A stretch of DNA of 7,333 bases from Chloroflexota bacterium (GTDB taxonomy: Bacteria; Chloroflexota; Dehalococcoidia; Dehalococcoidales; UBA2162). Shown here one piece after another: positions 5,514 to 7,333 of the stretch (positions within the stretch are counted from its first letter, which is position 1; each line of letters starts with the position of its first letter). The stretch lies in contig JACQOL010000174.1 of the NCBI GenBank assembly GCA_016202555.1, positions 1 through 7,333 of the forward strand. Reading direction: 5' to 3'. Made by a program: the position numbers and the translations under genes. The notes under the pieces are model-generated. The model was not told the DNA's origin, searched no databases, and was given only the letters and a program-made list of their open reading frames with translations.

Positions 5514-7333
5514 AAGGCAGGTAGTCCAGAAACCCCTTGTCCGCTATGCTATAGAGGCAGGCTGGACATACCTTTCGCCGGATGATGCCCTGCGCCTGCG
5601 CCATGCTGAGATCAGCCCCATTCTCTACGATATTTTTATCCAGAAGGTCCAGAGCCTTAATTCGAATATTGTTGACCTGCTCAAAGCAGAGGATATTGCC
5701 GGCCGCTTCGTTCGTGTGCCACCCACCATCGAAGGCAACCTTCAAGCCTGGGAATATCTCAAAGGCCTGAAAACGGTCTTTGTCGAGGCGGAGAAGCGGG
5801 AGCGTAACCTGCGCCTGGTTGACTTTGATAATCCGGGTCGTAATGTCTTTCACGTCACTGATGAATTCAGTTTCACCAATGGTGTTCATACCATCCGCGC
5901 GGATGTCGTTTTCCTTATCAATGGTATCCCGATTATCCTGATTGAGACTAAAGCCGCCACCCGGCTGGACGGTATCGCCGAGGGACTTGACCAGGTTCGC
6001 CGCTACCACCGTGAAGGCGCGGAACTGGCTGCCCTGACGCAGATTTTCAGTCTTACTCACATGATTCAGTACTACTACGGCGCCACCTGGAACACATCCC
6101 ACAAGAATCTGTTCAACTGGAAAGAGGAAAGCGCCGGTAAGGACTTCGAGACGCTTGTAAAAACCTTTGTTGCTCCGGAGCGGGTATTGCGGGTATTGCG
6201 GGACTTCATCCTCTTTACCCGCAAGGATGATGAGCTGCAAAAGGTGGTGATGCGTCCTCACCAGATGCGAGCAGTTGAGCGTGCCATGGTGCGAGCTCAT
6301 GACCCTGCCAAGCACAGGGGACTTATCTGGCATACCCAGGGTTCTGGAAAAACCTATACCATGATTATTATTGCCAAGCGCCTCGTCGAGGAGCCAGTTT
6401 TCAAGAATCCCACTGTGCTGATGCTGGTGGACCGCACCGAGCTGGAGACCCAGCTTTTCGGTAACCTGGCGGCGGTGGGACTGGGTAGCGTGGAAGTAGC
6501 CAATAGCAAGGAAAGACTGAAAGAGCTTTTAAGGAATGATACTCGGGGCATTATCGTCTCCATGATTCATAAGTTTGACGACATTCCGGCGAATATCAAC
6601 ACCCGCTCTAATATCTTTGTCCTGGTGGACGAAGCTCACCGCACTACCGGCGGCGACCTTGGTAACTATCTCATGGGCGCCCTGCCTAAAGCAACTTATC
6701 TCGGCTTTACCGGCACGCCCGTTGATAAGACCGCCTATGGCAAGGGCACTTTCAAGGTCTTCGGCATTGATGACCCCCAGGGCTACCTGGATAAGTATTC
6801 TATCGCCGAGTCGGTGGAAGACGGCACGACCGTGCCCCTGTATTATTCCCTGGCGCCGAATGAGATGAGGGTAAACCGCGAAGTTCTAGAGAAGGAGTTT
6901 CTTGAACTGGCCGAGGCGGAAGGCGTCAGCGATATTGAGGAACTGAACCGGGTACTGGACAAAGCGGTCAACCTGAAGAATATGCTCAAGAACAGGGAGC
7001 GAGTGCAGCGGGTTGCCCAATATATCGCCAAGCATTTCAAAGAAAATGTGGAGCCATTAGGCTATAAGGCTTTCATCGTCGGAGTTGACCGCGAGGCTTG
7101 CTGCCTGCTTAAAGAGGCTCTGAACCAGTACCTGCCCGACGATTATTCAAAGGTAGTTATAAGCCCCGGACACAATGACCCGCCGGAGCTGGCGCGTTAT
7201 CATCTAAGCGATGAGGACGAGAAGGCAATCCGCAAGGCGTTCATCAAACCGGAGGCGTTACCAAAGATACTCATCGTTACCGAGAAACTGCTTACCGGCT
7301 ACGATGCCCCTGTCCTTTACTGCATGTATCTGG
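5497..7333 (+). CDS. hsdR: type I restriction endonuclease subunit HsdR (3' end outside window)
   Basis: The first 612 codons of HsdR, the subunit that translocates and cuts unmodified DNA using ATP, are present in an unbroken frame that runs off the window; the family is usually about 1000 residues. The N-terminal nuclease domain has Asp136, Glu150-Thr-Lys152 and Gln166-x-x-x-Tyr170, a complete PD-(D/E)xK core with the QxxxY motif. The superfamily 2 motor follows: Walker A His-Thr-Gln-Gly-Ser-Gly-Lys285-Thr, motif Ia Val-Asp-Arg (311-313), Walker B Asp378-Glu-Ala-His381, Gly403-Phe-Thr-Gly-Thr-Pro408 (motif III), and Thr600-Gly-Tyr-Asp-Ala-Pro605 (motif V). Motif VI and the C-terminal helical domain lie beyond the edge. 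The start at 5497 overlaps hsdS by 17 bp and has GGAGG 6 bp upstream. All visible catalytic residues are intact, so the system is probably active for restriction as far as this half shows. Confidence 0.95.
   Translation, partial: MSLRSERQVVQKPLVRYAIEAGWTYLSPDDALRLRHAEISPILYDIFIQKVQSLNSNIVDLLKAEDIAGRFVRVPPTIEGNLQAWEYLKGLKTVFVEAEKRERNLRLVDFDNPGRNVFHVTDEFSFTNGVHTIRADVVFLINGIPIILIETKAATRLDGIAEGLDQVRRYHREGAELAALTQIFSLTHMIQYYYGATWNTSHKNLFNWKEESAGKDFETLVKTFVAPERVLRVLRDFILFTRKDDELQKVVMRPHQMRAVERAMVRAHDPAKHRGLIWHTQGSGKTYTMIIIAKRLVEEPVFKNPTVLMLVDRTELETQLFGNLAAVGLGSVEVANSKERLKELLRNDTRGIIVSMIHKFDDIPANINTRSNIFVLVDEAHRTTGGDLGNYLMGALPKATYLGFTGTPVDKTAYGKGTFKVFGIDDPQGYLDKYSIAESVEDGTTVPLYYSLAPNEMRVNREVLEKEFLELAEAEGVSDIEELNRVLDKAVNLKNMLKNRERVQRVAQYIAKHFKENVEPLGYKAFIVGVDREACCLLKEALNQYLPDDYSKVVISPGHNDPPELARYHLSDEDEKAIRKAFIKPEALPKILIVTEKLLTGYDAPVLYCMYL

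Noticed and set aside
6181..6201. Tandem 9-bp repeat encoding Arg-Val-Leu twice in hsdR
   Set aside because: Related HsdR proteins have a similar Arg-x-Leu-Arg-x-Leu-Arg helix here, as I recall, so it is neither an insertion nor a phase-variation tract. Two copies are also too few for slippage.
5503..6333. A 276-codon open frame on the minus strand
   Set aside because: It is antisense to the nuclease domain of hsdR and has no recognisable domain. The hsdR frame explains the sequence.
1..7333. CRISPR array, tRNA, insertion sequence or attachment site
   Set aside because: I saw no regularly spaced repeats, no tRNA cloverleaf, no transposase or integrase gene and no convincing long terminal repeats on either strand.

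Overview
The window is a stretch of a bacterial genome devoted to DNA restriction and probable phage or plasmid defence. It holds six protein genes and no RNA gene, CRISPR array or transposase. The genes use Shine-Dalgarno-type starts and the standard bacterial code. The hsd genes run at roughly 55-58% GC in sampled 60-base blocks, while the first gene and the two recognition domains of hsdS run at about 38-43%. The host cannot be fixed from this. The style of the HsdM and HsdR proteins reminds me of mesophilic anaerobes such as Chloroflexota, but this is a weak impression.

Region 1 (about 1-1772) carries a 'beta family' protein on the plus strand, then an sce7726-family PD-(D/E)xK nuclease-like protein on the minus strand. 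The two genes converge and share 50 bp at their 3' ends. Region 2 (about 1767-1963) is a divergent promoter region: a TTGAGA-N17-TAGACT promoter faces left towards the sce7726 gene, and a TTGTTG-N17-TATAAT promoter faces right. Region 3 (1964-2668) is a 234-residue protein I do not recognise, reading into the hsd operon. Region 4 (2669-2748) is an 80-bp leader with a 16-position imperfect hairpin that abuts the hsdM ribosome binding site, plus a possible 8-codon leader peptide. Region 5 (2749-7333) is a type I restriction-modification operon in the order hsdM-hsdS-hsdR. The hsd genes overlap by 4 and 17 bp, and hsdR is cut by the window edge after 612 codons.

HsdM and HsdS should form the site-specific adenine methyltransferase; adding HsdR gives the translocating restriction enzyme that cuts unmodified DNA. 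The orphan gene upstream of hsdM could be co-transcribed with it and act as an accessory or control factor. The beta/sce7726 pair looks like a second, independent module beside the restriction system. The most novel material is the unrecognised 1964-2668 gene, the beta/sce7726 pair and the hsdM leader; the hsd genes themselves are conventional.
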